Shown here: positions 36,701 to 51,700 of the stretch, in pieces
Numbering within the stretch: position 1 is the first letter of the stretch
How the letters are laid out: each line of letters opens with the position of its first letter
From: Loripinus fragilis
Lineage: Eukaryota > Mollusca > Bivalvia > Lucinida > Lucinidae
Reading direction: 5' to 3'
Assembly: GCA_964019695.1 (NCBI GenBank)
Contig: CAXHUL010000248.1
Span: 372,001 to 436,000 of the forward strand
Length of the DNA: 64,000 nucleotides
The notes under the pieces: model-generated
Databases searched by the model: none
The model's input: the letters and a program-made list of their open reading frames with translations, nothing else
Told to the model about the DNA's origin: nothing
Made by a program: the position numbers and the translations under genes

Positions 36701-39700
36701 TGTCTAAGTTCTAACAGCTGTCATTTTGTCAAAATTATTTTTTCCAGACCAAACTCCTTCATGCATATGTTCAATATGTCTACATTGTAGCAGCAAAGTA
36801 TCAAATTGCTCCATTTAAAGCTGTGGTAGGAGTTGATTGGCCCATAAAGGCACTATCCATGCATATACAAAAGCCATATAAGTGAAAAATTGTCTAAGTT
36901 CTCATAGCTGTCATTTTGTCATTTTTTTCCTTTTCAACCAGACTCCTCTATGCATATGTTCAATGTATCTAATTGTTCCATTAAAAGCTGTGGTAGGAGT
37001 TGATCAGCCCATGAAGGCACTATGATTTGCATATACAAAAGCCTTACTAGGGAAAATTGTCTAAGTTCTAACAGCTATTATTTTGTCAAAAAAAATTCTG
37101 AATCAATCTACTTCATGTATATGTTCAATGTGTCTATATTGTATAGGCAAAGTATCAAATTGCTTCCATCAAAAGCTGTGGTAGGAGTTGATTGGCCCAT
37201 AAAGGCATCGTCTATGCATATGCAAAAGCCTTATTAGGTAAAAATTTTCTAAGTTCTCACAGCTGTCATTTTGTCAAAAATTATTTTTTCTAAACCAAAC
37301 TCCTTCATGCATATGTTCAATGTATCTACATTGTATAGGCAAAGTATCAAGTTGTTCCATCAAATCTGTGGTAGAAGTTGATTGGCTCATAAAGGCACCA
37401 TATAGACAAAGTATCAAATTGCTTCCATCAAAAGCTGTGATAGGAGTTGATTGGCCCATAAAGGCACCGTCTATGCATATGCAAAAGCCTTATTAGGTAA
37501 AAATTTTCTAAGTTCTCACAGCTGTCATTTTGTCAAAAATTTGTTTTTCTGAACCAAACTACTTCATGCATATGTTAATGTGTCTACATTGTATAGGAAA
37601 AGTATCAAACTGTTCCATCAAAACTGCGGTAGGAGTTGAACGGCCTGTGTATGGACTATAATGGCATAAGCATAAAACCCTATATAAAAAGCCATTTAGA
37701 ACTACAATGGGAAATAACTCTGATAGAATTGGCCCATAGCCCTTACTTTTTTGTTCAAGGTATTTGCCTTGCACATATGAACATGTTTGCAAGGTTTGAT
37801 GAAAATTAGCAATGATTCTTTAAGATATTCAGGAAACAAAACGTTACAGAGGGAAGCTCGGACACACGGACAAAAAATGTGAAAACAGTATACCCACCAC
37901 AAACAGAGTTTGCGGGGGGGGGGGGTATAAAAAGATTCCCCCATATTAAACAAAGTACTAGAGTTTCCTGTAAATCTTGTTTGAAATGAAAAACGTATTT
38001 TATTTTTATTTTTGACACTGTTACACCGTATATTTTACAAGGTTTTATTGGGTAGTTGGCGTTGAAAAATCAAACTTGCAGCAAATGAGGTTTAATGAGA
38101 TCACACTGGTCCATCTCGTGATATGTTACTCACTCTTTCACTAGCATCGATTTTACTATTGGCTATTTGTTCAGGATATGTTAGAATTTACATCAAATAC
38201 GAGATTAAATCGTTAAGTAACCAGCCTTTCCCACGTAAGATTGAGATAGATATTTTTTTCTTTTATGAAATAAATCTCTAGCAAGATATTCTTCGACATT
38301 ATGTTTGAAAAAGTATTATCTGATAATTTATCTAAAATATAACTACCAGTGAAAGGGTGCTATACTGACTTGTTGATCTGTTGTTTGGTGTGCTTTCCAT
38401 TGATCGTGGAGGTTCTGTGTTTGTATTTTTTGTTGAGCATTCATTTGTGTCTTTTCTAGTTTCGTAATCATCTTGAAGAGGAAGAGAGGGCTGGTTGTTT
38501 TGCTTTAATTGTCTTACAGATGTCTTTTTACTGTAAATGTTCTATGACTCTTCGTTGCGGTGCTGTGGGTTGGTCTGCGGTGTGTGATTGTGGTATTTAC
38601 TGATTATACTCACTTACGCTTTAGAAATACGCAACACTACTATGTTCAGGAGTATTTTGCCAAAGGAAAATTGCAAGTTTTTTTACTTATAATTAACTAG
38701 ATTTGAAGCTAATAGAATGATGCTAATTTTTTAAAAAATCGGAACAATTTTTACCGCTCTTGAAAAAATTCAAATGTTCAAAATATATAGTTTCGTTTTC
38801 CTTAGAAAAATATGGAAATTTTTTTTTATAATTTGAGAATTCAAACAATTCATGATCACTCATTTAATTTTGACAAAAATCTAATTATAGTTACTGATAT
38901 ATTTGGATATTAATCAATATACGAGAGGTGGCCAGGTTAGCAAAATTCAACGTGAAGTAATCAACAATCAAATTTTATTTTATTGTATCAAATGTTCTAT
39001 ATGTGATCCATGACATCTATAAATTAGTTTACAACGTTTTGGCCATGAATCTAAATTCTTTTTTTTAATTGTTTTCTGGTCAAGTTTATTCCATTCATAC
39101 TTTAAAGCTCGTTTAAGACCAAGCAAAGTGTTAACATTACGCTTTTGTAAACGGCGCTTGAGAATTCCCAATATACCAAAATCCATCGGGGCAGCATCTG
39201 GAGACTTTGGCATCCATTCTTCTTTGTCAATAAAGTTCACATTATTGTTTTTGAGAAACTGAATTGTCGCCCTTGCAGTGTGACTAGACGCACTGTCTTG
39301 ATGGAACACCATTGACTCAGGGTCATCAGGAAATAGTCTAGGGACATCATTGTCCAAAAACGGTTTTAACACATGCTCACAGTAATATTTACTGTTAACT
39401 TTTGTACCTTTGTCGATGATACGAATCTCAGTCTTTCCCCTATATGACACTCCAGCCCAAGCCATAAAACCTCTGGCGTATAAATCGCGTTTTACAAACT
39501 TATGTTTGTCACTAACTTTTTCCCCTTTTCTTAGGTAGCAAATTCTGCGACGCCCGTATGATCCACCCATATAAAACATGGCTTCATCAGTAGTAACAAA
39601 ATTTTTCCATTTATTTCCACTGAGCTTCCTATACAGGTTCCAAGATCTGGTACGTCTCATTTGAATTTGCTTAAAGTTTAGCTGATGAACCTTACACTTT

Positions 39701-42700
39701 TTCTTGAGACGAGCTTCAAGTATGTTCTTAATTATATGCTACACAGTTACCCTAGATATTCCAATCGTTGATGCCATCTCTCTGTGGGTTGGTGGATTCA
39801 CTTTTGCTATCATGTTCTTCACTTTTCGAATAACAACTGGGGTGGCCACAGAGGTATGTCTTCTAAATTTTGGCATAGGTTTTCCAGCATTTGCGCACTG
39901 ACGTTGTAATCCAACATTATCACGTATATTTTTTATAGTTCCCAAAGAAATGCTAAATCCAAGAGATTTTACTTCCTTTTGAATGCTCCTATAGGTATGT
40001 ATAGTCTTCAACAGTCCCAAAACTATCCCCTCAACTTTATCGCTTATTTTAGTGCGAACCATCCTTGTAATAATCAAAATAAATTATGTATTGATAAAAT
40101 ACATGTTTAAACCTTTACCGCTATACACGAAAATATCGTGGAAGTTCATGCTAACTGCATAGAAATACAACCTACAGTTTGTTCAAATATAACCTGGCCA
40201 CCTCTCGTATTACATAAATAGTTATCAAAAGTTTTACTTTCTGCAAGCTTCATATATGTCTGAAAAGAGTAATGTTCCAGTGTGCTTAACAATGGGTCAC
40301 TTACATTAGTATTGCGATTTATCAAATTATGCAATCCAATTATTTTATACTACACTGTTTGTGACATTTTTTTGTTCCATTGATATATTACACATGCACA
40401 TTTCATTTTTCATAAACGACACTATAAGTAGCGTTCTATTGCTAATTCTAGGTCATGTACAACTACCGAGTTGTCTATACCCCTTCTTTTGACTTCTAGA
40501 CTAGAATCAGACACTTCTTTAAGCCAAGTGTTTTAATTGATCATCACATAATATGTTACAAACATTTATATTGTTGGTTCCATATCTTAACATATTTCCT
40601 ATTTATAGAGGCAAGGTAATGACTTTGACATATTGTAATAATGTGCTCAGGCAACATGTCTTAACATCCTTATTCAACAACCAAACTTTTTAATAAATCG
40701 TAAACGTCATTAATGATAGACTAGTACGATCAAATAAATACAATACAAATATTTAGCACCTAATAGGCATTAACCTTTTAACTGCTATAATAGGACTTTT
40801 GTAGTCTACACCTCATTTTCTTTTGTGCTGCAAACAATATGAACCAAGATCCGAATGCTACCTTGTTTGCTTCATGATAAATTCTAGTCTGAATTACAGT
40901 TATTTACATACAGAGGATGTAAAAAGTAGACAATATTTTCAGACAAATATGGAGGAATAAACGTAAAACAAACCTTCACATTTTTCATTCCAGTGACTCC
41001 ATGTACCATTTTCACCACAGGTAATTGAAACATCTCCCATGGATGTTTTGTGGAATCCAGCATTGCACATAAATCTCAAAGTACACTGATAATCTAAGCA
41101 ATAACCATATTTAGGGCTCCAGTATCCATTCACAATGTTAGATGGGGAACCACAAGTAACGACTGAAATATAAAACAATTGCAGAACTTCATCAAACTTT
41201 GCGTTTAATTTGTTTTTGTAATTTGCTCTTAAATATGAAGCAATACGATAAGTGCTTGTGTTGAATTTGAAAATAAGCGACTGCAGCCAAAGGGTATTTA
41301 CCTTTAAAAAATGAAGCTCCTGCATCTAAACATGGATACAGTAACTTATTTCTTTGCTAACAACATATTTTACATGACCACAGCAACTATTCTCAGCTTG
41401 ATAGAGAATGATTCATTTTATTCTTGAGTTATATTTCGTTTAAAACGTGAAATGTTGCATTTAGAACTTTCTAAGTTGTGTCAAACTATAACCATCGTCT
41501 TATGCAATTAGTAGTTTAAAAGATCAAGAGTATTATAGAGATCAAACATGCTGTTTCGTGTATTTATTTTTGCCCGAGGTTTAATCATACCCTAAAGAAC
41601 CTGGTGAACGTCAGTAGTGCATTGATAAAGACTAAATTCGATCGTTATTGTTACATATTTCATAATATATTCACCTACATTTACGCAAATCATTATACTA
41701 TATTTTATATTGCCGTTCTGTGGTCAAAAGATGGCTGAACGGTTTCATTTAAGAGCCATAATTAAATCAATTAGGTGTCGCAAAATACAATGGCGACGGT
41801 GGGGTATATTTAAGGCATTAAATCGGTGTGTTAAGCCTTGTTATTACATTCGTTTATACCAACCAACTGTAAAAACTAAAAGCGTGAAGCACGTTTTCTA
41901 TGCAATAACTATGATTATTTCACTAAAGTTTAATTAAAAGCTTAGGGAAAGGCCGAACCAACGATTTGGACAGTGATCTTGTAATCACCAAAATATGAGC
42001 TCATTTGATAAATAATGATTTTGCAATGTGATAACAAGCGAAAGTACCAATATCTATAAACCGAAAAATATTAAAAATAGTAAATGAGTATGATCAGGAA
42101 ATACCACAATCACAAACTGCAGACAACCCCGTGGCACCGTGAGGAAGAGCCGCTCAACCATCACGAGACACCAGGAAGACAAATTCAGCAAAGCAATCAG
42201 CTCTCTCTTCCCCATCAAGATGATTGCAATACTAAAATGGACATAAAGTAACGTACAACAAAACATAGAACGATTACAGACTCCCACAATGGGAGTAACA
42301 ATAAACAGAAAGTCAACAACAACAGAACCACCGCCTTAGAACGGACAGCAGCCTAAGCCACCGGGGGGCTTAAATGCATTTTACTGGTACAAAATCTTCG
42401 CCCTAGATTCTGCTGTTGTTGAAGTACAAAAATGTTTAGCTCGCATGGAGGCCATCTAACTAATGCAATGTATCATCATGGAAAAACACTCTAACAAAAA
42501 TAATAACACCAATATCCATTTATCCAAAATTTAAAGTCTATTTAGCAAAGTTCTAGATTGGCATTTTTTAAGGAAATATATATATGCATGCAGAAAAAAA
42601 TGACAAAATATCACTTTACCAAAACGACCTATATTTACTAAGATTTTTTATGATTTGCTGTTGCTTCTTAGAATCCGTCAAAGAAAAACCATACAATTAT

Positions 42701-45700
42701 TATTCAAATATTTAGTCACTGTCTAGCCCCACCCCAACTGGTTCCTATCTTGATTAGCTTTACAAGAGACCGAGACTTGCACACCACGTAGCAATACCGT
42801 GATCAAATAGCTGAATGATACAACTTACTGACTAAAAAGTAAAAGTACACACAGTACTAGTAATACACCAATCTCCATGGAAAGCAGGTGTTAGGGACGT
42901 TTAAAAGCGTGATTTCACATTTATAAGAGGTGTTCTAGCATTGCTGTATATCAACCAGGCGTTTGATTCCCGCCAAATCAGACAGAAATATTTTGGTAGT
43001 ATTGCCAAACACCAATGTCATGCTGGCCAATTCCATTAGCTCAACTATCTTTACTCCCGGACAATCTCAGCCATCTTAAGCCTAGTCACATATTCACAAT
43101 TTTGGCCATGGTAGAGCTGCAATTCACCCCGATTTATCAAATCGTGATGCACAGGCATGATTGGTAGTAGCGCTGTTGTGCCATCGAGATGCAATGGCAT
43201 AAATCATAGTAGTACCTTAGTAATTCTTGAAGAATCATTGTGATTCGGGAACCTCAATGACAATGCTACGACAATTTTAAACCATTTAAACTTGTTGGGG
43301 TGAATCGTGTTGGATTGTGGGCGTGGCCTAAATTGTAGCTCTACAATAGCGGAATTGCGATCATTCCTAGTGGTACTGTAGGTGTATTCGTGGTATTTCG
43401 TATGTGTTTAGGATGAATTGGGTTATCAACTGACTGATACCCTGATTCAATCCAGATGCATCATGATTCATAATGAATACAGTACGACTGTCATACGGTT
43501 ATGTAGTGGTGCTACCATACTAGCACATAGTGGCATCGTAATAGCACCATCATGAATCGTAGTGGATTCGTAGAGACGCAGTAGGAACATTGTGATACAC
43601 CATAGCAATTTCTGAATTTTCTGTTTTATCCATCCTGATGCATCAAGATTTAACAGAATAAATCACATCGAGATAAATCGTGGTGAATCGTAGCCAGAAT
43701 TGTGAATGTGTAACTGGGGCTTAAGTATAATAAACCGGTACTTGATGCTTTTTTTATATTTATATATTTGAATTGAAGTTTTTCATGATGTCATACATCT
43801 GGCTGGGTCATTATGTAGTAACTTGACAAACAAAAATCCCCACTGTGTATGAGGTTTTCCTGGACTTTGTAGATAAAAAATGTCCCCACTATTTCCACGC
43901 CACGAGGCAAATGAATGGTGCATAAACCGTTGTTCAAATGCTCGCCTAGGAGTTGACGCGACTGAGTAGCTAACGTGATATGAATGAATATTATATACAC
44001 ATGCATATATATATATATATATATAGTTGCAAGTTACGTTATAGCTGGGTTTGTATAAGGCCTATTTGGGCATACCACTACTTGCCTTCCTTTGAAATAA
44101 ATTGAATCACTAACACAAAAATGAGTTTGACCAGGAAATACTACAGACACATACTGCATACGAAACCACGAAACTGTGAGGAAGAAACAAAGGAAATTTG
44201 CGTACATTGCATTTCTGCATGAAAATATTTGATTCTGTTTATTCACAAAAACTACTAACTTTGCTAAAGTAGTGGACATTTATTAATCACAAGAGTATCA
44301 CCGAAGACAGTTATGCGATTTGGTTTGTGTGTTTGCAGTAAAAGAAGCATCACTTTTATTCTGCTTCTGCATTACACTCATTTTACTAGCCAATGTAATT
44401 CGAAGCCTGTCATCATCTATTTATTTGGCAATTGCTAAAAATAAGGGTTTGGTTTGAGCTAATATTCCAGTTAACCTGTCTGCAAGACATTTTTGGTTTA
44501 AAACTTAACACGAATTAGGTCTTTATGCACGCTTTTTATATTTTTACTTACTATTTTATCACAAAACCACTCACCATAGTATGATTTACAGACTGTAGAC
44601 AAATGAAATATATTTATTAAATACAACGCACCTAGGTGAATGAGTGTGTTTTCAAAACACATGGTATAATTAAACAAAGTAATATGTTTGAGTTCTTTTT
44701 TTATTTTGGTCTTGATTATTTGCATTAATTGAAACATGATAGAAATAGTTTTAATGTACAGGGAATTTATATATATACTTTACATTTCACTTTTGAATAT
44801 ATTTTTGTTATTTTATAAAAAGAAAAAAATATGTAAAGATTTATCCACTGAAACCATGATCACCAAGGCATAGTTATATAGTGGAATCATAGTGCAAACT
44901 ATTATTTGGCTACAAAAACGTGTATACATTTAAGTATTGTCTTATTTTTTGACCCTGAAGGTCAAAGGACGTGACATATGCTAATTATATGGGTAGTCTT
45001 CGCCGAATATACAGAACTAACTGGGTTATTGCAATTGAATGTCTGATATAACTAGCAGTTCGACAGTATCATCCGCTGTAGTGTAATGGGTTAGAGACAG
45101 ATAGAGCAAATAGTAGGTATGTTCAATTCTGACGAGGAGCTTTCTTTTTTTATTTCCTGTAAGGAAGGTTTGTATACGCTTAAAACTGGTAATTGTGATG
45201 TTTGTTTTTTCGCGTATGTGCGAATTATGTCAAGTAAATGTACACATGATTACATTGCAGTTTAAAGTAAACCTAGAATGTTAGACAACCAAGCTTGGCT
45301 CTTATGCAAAATATTCGCGATTAACTGGCAACTACAGTGATCACGTATACATGTGTACATAATACACAATTGTAGTACATAGAAACTATTTTACTGTGGA
45401 AAAACTAAACTGTCTTGCCTCCTCTGTAATAATAGTCCTGAGATTAGCCCACTTCACCACAGGGGACGATATAGTCATATTACTACCGTTATGACACCTA
45501 ATTTATTCCCGTATATTTGGCGAAAACTATCGATAACAGGTCTGAGATAAAATTAGCATAGGTCACTACCATTCAACTTTGACAATACATCTCTTTTCTA
45601 TGTAAACTTTAGAGGCTATTATAAATAAGCGTAGCTGATTTTTCAAAATATCCAAGAGCATGGCAATATCAAAAAAAATACCTGTGTGTCTAGCGAAGAC

Positions 45701-48700
45701 ATATATAAACCTTGGCAACTAATTCAGATCTAAGTCTTTGTTTTGTACTTTATGGAGTAGTTTAATGCTTATTATTGAACTAGTTGATTTTTTGCTGGAT
45801 GCATATGTCTAATAAATGATTTATCATGAGCTGGCTGAGTTATATTTACTTGAACATGTTGGTATGGCTTCCTCCCAGTTTCCATTTATCCCACATGTTG
45901 ATGTTCTACTGCCACTTAGTTTGTATCCTCTATCACAAGTAAATTGCAATGTTGATCCTATCTCAACATTTCCACTGATTGATGTACCTATTGGTATGAA
46001 GTTAGAAGTAGTGAATCCATTAATGAGCTGTATATTTCCATCGTCTAAGTTAGGAACTGTACATCTCAGACCCTGGTCTAAAAATAAAATAAAAACTCTG
46101 CAATGAGTTTGGCATCACGAGGCTTGCATATATATGCATATGATGATCAGGAGGAATGGATAATTCTACCCCATCCTTGCGCAACTAATTGATTATTTTT
46201 GTTGCTCACCATTTAATGTCAAATTTTCATATTTAAAAACTAGAAATGATGTTTATGAAACATTATGCCCCCAACCCTTTGCTTGTCAAGAAGGGTTTAT
46301 ATGTCTTCAATGCCCAAATTTACAAAGGGTAATTACTTTAAAAAATAAAATAACTTTTTTTTAAATTTTCACCAGGTAATCTACTCATCATCTTCTACCA
46401 ACTGACCATATTTGAAGCTCCTAGCTACAATAATGTTTGAGATATCTTGATGAAAAGTTTTCAATGACAAAATTTGCAAAGGGCAATAACTCGAAAAAAA
46501 TAAACAAAAAAAAATTAATTTTCACCTGGTTATCTACTAACTATCTTCTATCCGCTGACTAAGTTTGAAGCTACTTGCTATAATAGTTTTTGAGATATCT
46601 TGACTACAAGTTTTCAATGCAAGAATTTGCAAACAAAAATAATAACAGTAAACTTAGTTACGAGGACAGATAGTGCTTCTGATTAAAAAATCACAGCGAC
46701 CCACCTACGCAAACCCATAACTGCCCACGTGTGAACCAATAATGGTCTGTGTGTAAACACATAACAATCTCCACTCATATTATTGGAATGGAATGTATAT
46801 TGGCTGGGAACTCATTATTTGGCCCCTGGCCTTATGGCTCATGTGCATAATGATGTTGCCAGGTCAATATGCATATTAATGCAACAGTGGCAATATGTTA
46901 ATAACTTACTAAATCAAACAAATGTTTTCAATCTAGAATGACTTTTCATGTAACCCCTAGAGTGTTGTCAGATATTATGTAGCGTTACATGCCAATCTGG
47001 TCAGTCTTTGACAAGTATGTAATCTGTACACATTTTAATGATAATATAATGGAAGCATTTCTATGCTACAAGATTCTATCATATTGTTACTTGTGATTGG
47101 ATGGTTTGCTATTTGACAGTTTACTAAAATTATATCTTGGAATTATAGACTGAGGTTGTAGTAAGAATAATTCAACCTGTGGAAGTATAGTGTGATGATG
47201 CCTCATGGTGCCATGAGGAGAGATGACTTGGGTATAACTTGGAATTAAATAATGGGGCTATAGATGGAAGCGTAGTATTCAGGTTATGGTGTACATAAAA
47301 TGTCATTGTATTGGATAGTCTAGTGAAAATTGTAGATTGGGGTGAGTAGCTTATCCGATACATATGCATACCTGAAAGTTTTATCTTCTTGTGATCTGTC
47401 TGAGTTTATAGCTTGCGTAAAATTGTCATAACTTTAATAGACTTTGGATAACTATTGGGCTTTTGAAATTGTACTTAAAATGAGGTATGGCCTATGGAAA
47501 CTTGGAATATATTACTATTCCAAATACCAACTAGAACGCTGTCTGATATTAAGTAGACTTCACACATGTCGATCTAATCAGTCTTTGATAAACACGCAAC
47601 GCACTCTTTCGCAGTGCATAATGACGCATCCTGTGATGAAAAATAGTAAGTGAGTATATTAAGGAAATACCACAATCACAAACCGCAGACAACCCCGTGG
47701 CACCGCGAGGAAGAGACGCTCAACCATCACGAGACACCAGGAAGACAAATTAAGCAAAGCACCCAGCACTTTCTTCCCCATCAAGATGATTGCAATACTA
47801 TAATGGACATAAAGTAACGTGCAACAAAACATAGAATAATTACAGACTCCCACAATGGGAGTAACAATAAACAAAAAGTCAACAACAACAGAACTACCGC
47901 CTTAGAACGCCTAACATATCTAGTACATAAAGGTTATTATATGGCCGAGGTGTGCCCCTAGGTCATATTGGCACTGGGGTAGCAATATTGGTCCAAGGGC
48001 CTGTATATGACTATCCAGTGCAAATATGACCTAGAGGCACACCATGGCCATATTATAACATTTTTATTACATCCGCGCAAATTCAATCTCCATTGCGCTG
48101 GTGAGACAGTGAGGCCGAAAAGCTGACGTGATGAAAATTGCATCAACTTAAAGTGTGACATAGATCAATGACGTCATAAGATAAACATTGTTTACATTGT
48201 CATTGGCGACGAGATATTTCAACAGACTCTTGTCAATAAAACAATCAGAGGCAGCCTTAAGATAAGCATTCATGTATTTCTAGATTGTGGTACCTTTCAT
48301 CTTACACTGTATTTCATAGAAAATCAACTTTTTCCGAAAATATTTTATTTGAAGAGCTGACAGGAACTTAAAACGATCCTGGTAACGATCGATCATCCAA
48401 TCAGCTTGACACTCGTGTACTTTACTAGCCTCAGGGCTAGGTATTTTGTTTGTTTAACCGAAGCTGAAGAAAAGCCTAACTGTGCTGATGACCCATTCTT
48501 TATTATTCTGGCATTTTGCTATTTTATGGCCCAAATCGAGCGTAAAATACATCGAAAAACCGGGTCTCATAACCATTTTAAACCTACTCAGCCATGTTGA
48601 GACCAGTAGCTTAGCCTAGTTCTAATCGAAAAAGTGCACGATTCCTATACGTCATCACTATGGAGGCCCCCAGGGGAATCTGAGCTCCTTGATCCCTGAA

Positions 48701-51700
48701 AATAATGCATTGATCTCCCCGTCTCCCTGCAAATAATGTCCCTTTCTCCCTAAAAGTATTTGCCTTCACTCCTTAAATCTCTAAAATAGTTTAGCTTCTC
48801 CCCAAATCCCCAAAAATATAAGCCCATTCTCCCTAAAATGTATTTATCTTTCCATAGAATTAAAATCGCATACTTAAAAACTATGAAGCTATATGAGAGT
48901 GCATGACTTAATGATCACTTAATATTTTGTCTTATACATATAAAGACAGGTCTTTCCCATGGAGTACATGACATATAAAAACCATGGAATGCATGACATA
49001 TAATCAATTTCAATGAAATGCATTATATATGGCTCAAAGTATGAGGCCATCCTGAAAATGTTGTTGCTGTACCTGGTAGAGTAGGCTTGGAGGTTTAGAG
49101 ACATACCATTACCATTAGGTTTTCTTTATGGGAACAGGAGCTGATTTTTACCAACAGCTTAAACTAGATTTTTCTTGACACTTTTAGTGAAAGCATTTAA
49201 CTAGAAAAAGGCTTTACTACACTTGCTTATTAGTGCCTATACGCTTGTTTAACTTCTGTTAAATCAAGTAAGTATATATCTGATAAGCATTCTTTAAAAC
49301 TTCCCTTAGAAAGGGCTAATTACCTAAACAGATAATAACATAGTGGGTGTGTAGGTGGCCCCGTAACATTTGCAGTCACACTGTTGCTAGGGAGGGGGGG
49401 TCCGGGGGCATGCTTCCCTGAAAAAATTTTTGACACAAACTGTGTGATCTGGTGCAGTCTGGGGCGTCCAAAAGTATGTTATTACCAACTTAAAAATCAA
49501 CACTTTTAAGGAAAAGAAATCAACAAGAAAACTTAATTGCCATATTATTCTGTGAGATCAATCTTGATGAGCATGTAAGAGATATATACATGTAGAATTG
49601 ACAAGGGGGGTCTGGGAGGGCTAGCCCCCCAGAGGCAGAAGAAATTTTTAAAAAATCAAACCAAATGGAAGCTTTTCCTGTTTTTTTTTTTTTTTTTTTT
49701 TTTGGCTTTTTGGCAAGGCTCCCTTAATCCCCAAAATTATGAGCTTTGCTCTCTAGCTCCCCTAAAATAATTACCAGTGCTCCCCAGCTCCCTGAAAATA
49801 AAAAGCCATTCTTCCCAGATCCCCAAAACCCCTGGGGGCCCCACTATGTGGCAGTGCCAAAAATCCATAATGATGCCCCAATATGGAATTTTTGAATCGT
49901 CATGTGACTGTGCCATTATGGATTCAGTCCACTTGAAAATATTACCGAGTGCTAACGGCAATTTCCAGAATGTAAGTCGTAAGTAAATCTTGGATATCCG
50001 TCGATCCATTGACTCTATAATTATGCTAATGGTGTAGAAAAAACATATTAAACGACTATGTAGTTACTCAAAAACTCCATATTGATATGGATTGAAAAAC
50101 TCAATATGTATCATGATCAAGAAAGGCCACCTATTCCCAACTCTTTCTCTAACCATTAAAACTTTCTACTTTCTTGATCCAATACTTATAATGCGGAATG
50201 TCTTACGGAAACATAGTGTATATTGCACTATTACCATTCTGATGTGCTTACCAAGAAAGATTTGAACTTCGCACAGGGTCAGTATTGCCCGTTTTCCTCT
50301 CTGAGCTGGCAAGGAGATAGTTATATTGGAGAACTTGGTGTTTCTCAAAGATACTGTCACGTTGATTACATCGTGTAAGTAGCTGTTGTCATTATTCTGG
50401 TATATCAGATGATTCCCTGGGTAACCATGAATTGAAAAACCCTTGAGTCTTTTTCTGCAGCAATCATGTACTGTAATATTATTAAACTATAAATAAGTTG
50501 GTGTACACATCCTTATAAAATGATCTGTACAATCATTGTAGTCAGATCAGAGTGCAATAGATAATTCATGGCATTTAGAAATTTGATCTGACAGTGCGTA
50601 TAATAAGGATGCTCTAACGCCCTTACCATTTGATTTGGTTCTATACTATAACTTTATTACAAAAATTTCACCTGGTTGTTTCATTTTCTGGTCATTTCCT
50701 ACTATTGCAACAACAAGATAGAGATATCACATGCATTTTAGCAGTTTATCTTCTTAAACACATTGTAACTTCATTCCTTTACGGTATAAATAATGCTTAT
50801 CTGGATTGTCACTAAAAATATACGTTGATAGAAGGATAAGTATACTTACCATGTACAGTCAGTGGCCATATTGATATTTCATCAGAATGAAAAAAAAAAA
50901 ACAAATTAAAAATAAATTCAACATGTTAGTGACTATTACAAAATAATTGTGTCTCCACTTAAAGCTGCATACTCTGTAACTATGAACATTTTTCGAAAAA
51001 AAAATTTCCTTTTAAATCATTTGTAAAAGTAGAATAAAGTTATGTTGTCACAATAAATCTAATTTCTATAGCTGAAAACTGCATGGAAAAGTGAATTATC
51101 TTATAAAAACAGGTGTATTTTCTCTTGTTTTTAATTATTTGCGTCCCTCCAATAATTCTAGACAGTTAATTCTTAACATAAATGCTGTTGTTTTGGCACT
51201 AATAATTTGTTAATTATTACGAAAAAGGTAAAATGTATACCTGAATTTTAGTATTTTTACTTTGTTCTTGAAAAATAGAGACATTATTTTTAAAATGAAA
51301 ATATCAAAAGTTACAGATTATGCAGCTTTAAGTAAAGTTCCGTATACTGAACTAGATTGATCCTCTGTTGAGCAGATATGAATCTCATATATACTGACAT
51401 AAGTATTATGTATTGTTACTAGACAGCCAAAGAACACTTGTGAAAACCCTAACCTATCAACTAAATATGGTTACTATGGTAACAAGCAGTCATATATTGT
51501 GACTAGACTTTATTAAAATGAAGGAAGATACATGAAAAATTGATGATTTACTTATTTATTGTTAATAACACATCGCATTCCAAAATTACACGAATTCAAA
51601 TTGTGGTGTCAAATTCATTCAGACACTGTTTCCATTGAAATGCATGCAAAGTATGCAAAAGTGTGTTTGGAAAATTAGAAAATGAAATTCAAACATGTAC

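Noticed and set aside
36485..37720. CRISPR array (regular repeats)
   Set aside because: Units of ~190 bp without short unique spacers in a eukaryotic intron; an ordinary tandem repeat.
45816..46106. 96-codon plus-strand frame
   Set aside because: Antisense shadow of Sushi exon 4 on the minus strand, which has clear CCP cysteines and splice sites.
49681..49703. Poly(T) as poly(A) tail of an inverted retrocopy
   Set aside because: No LINE, SINE or processed gene body adjoins it; could be simple slippage.
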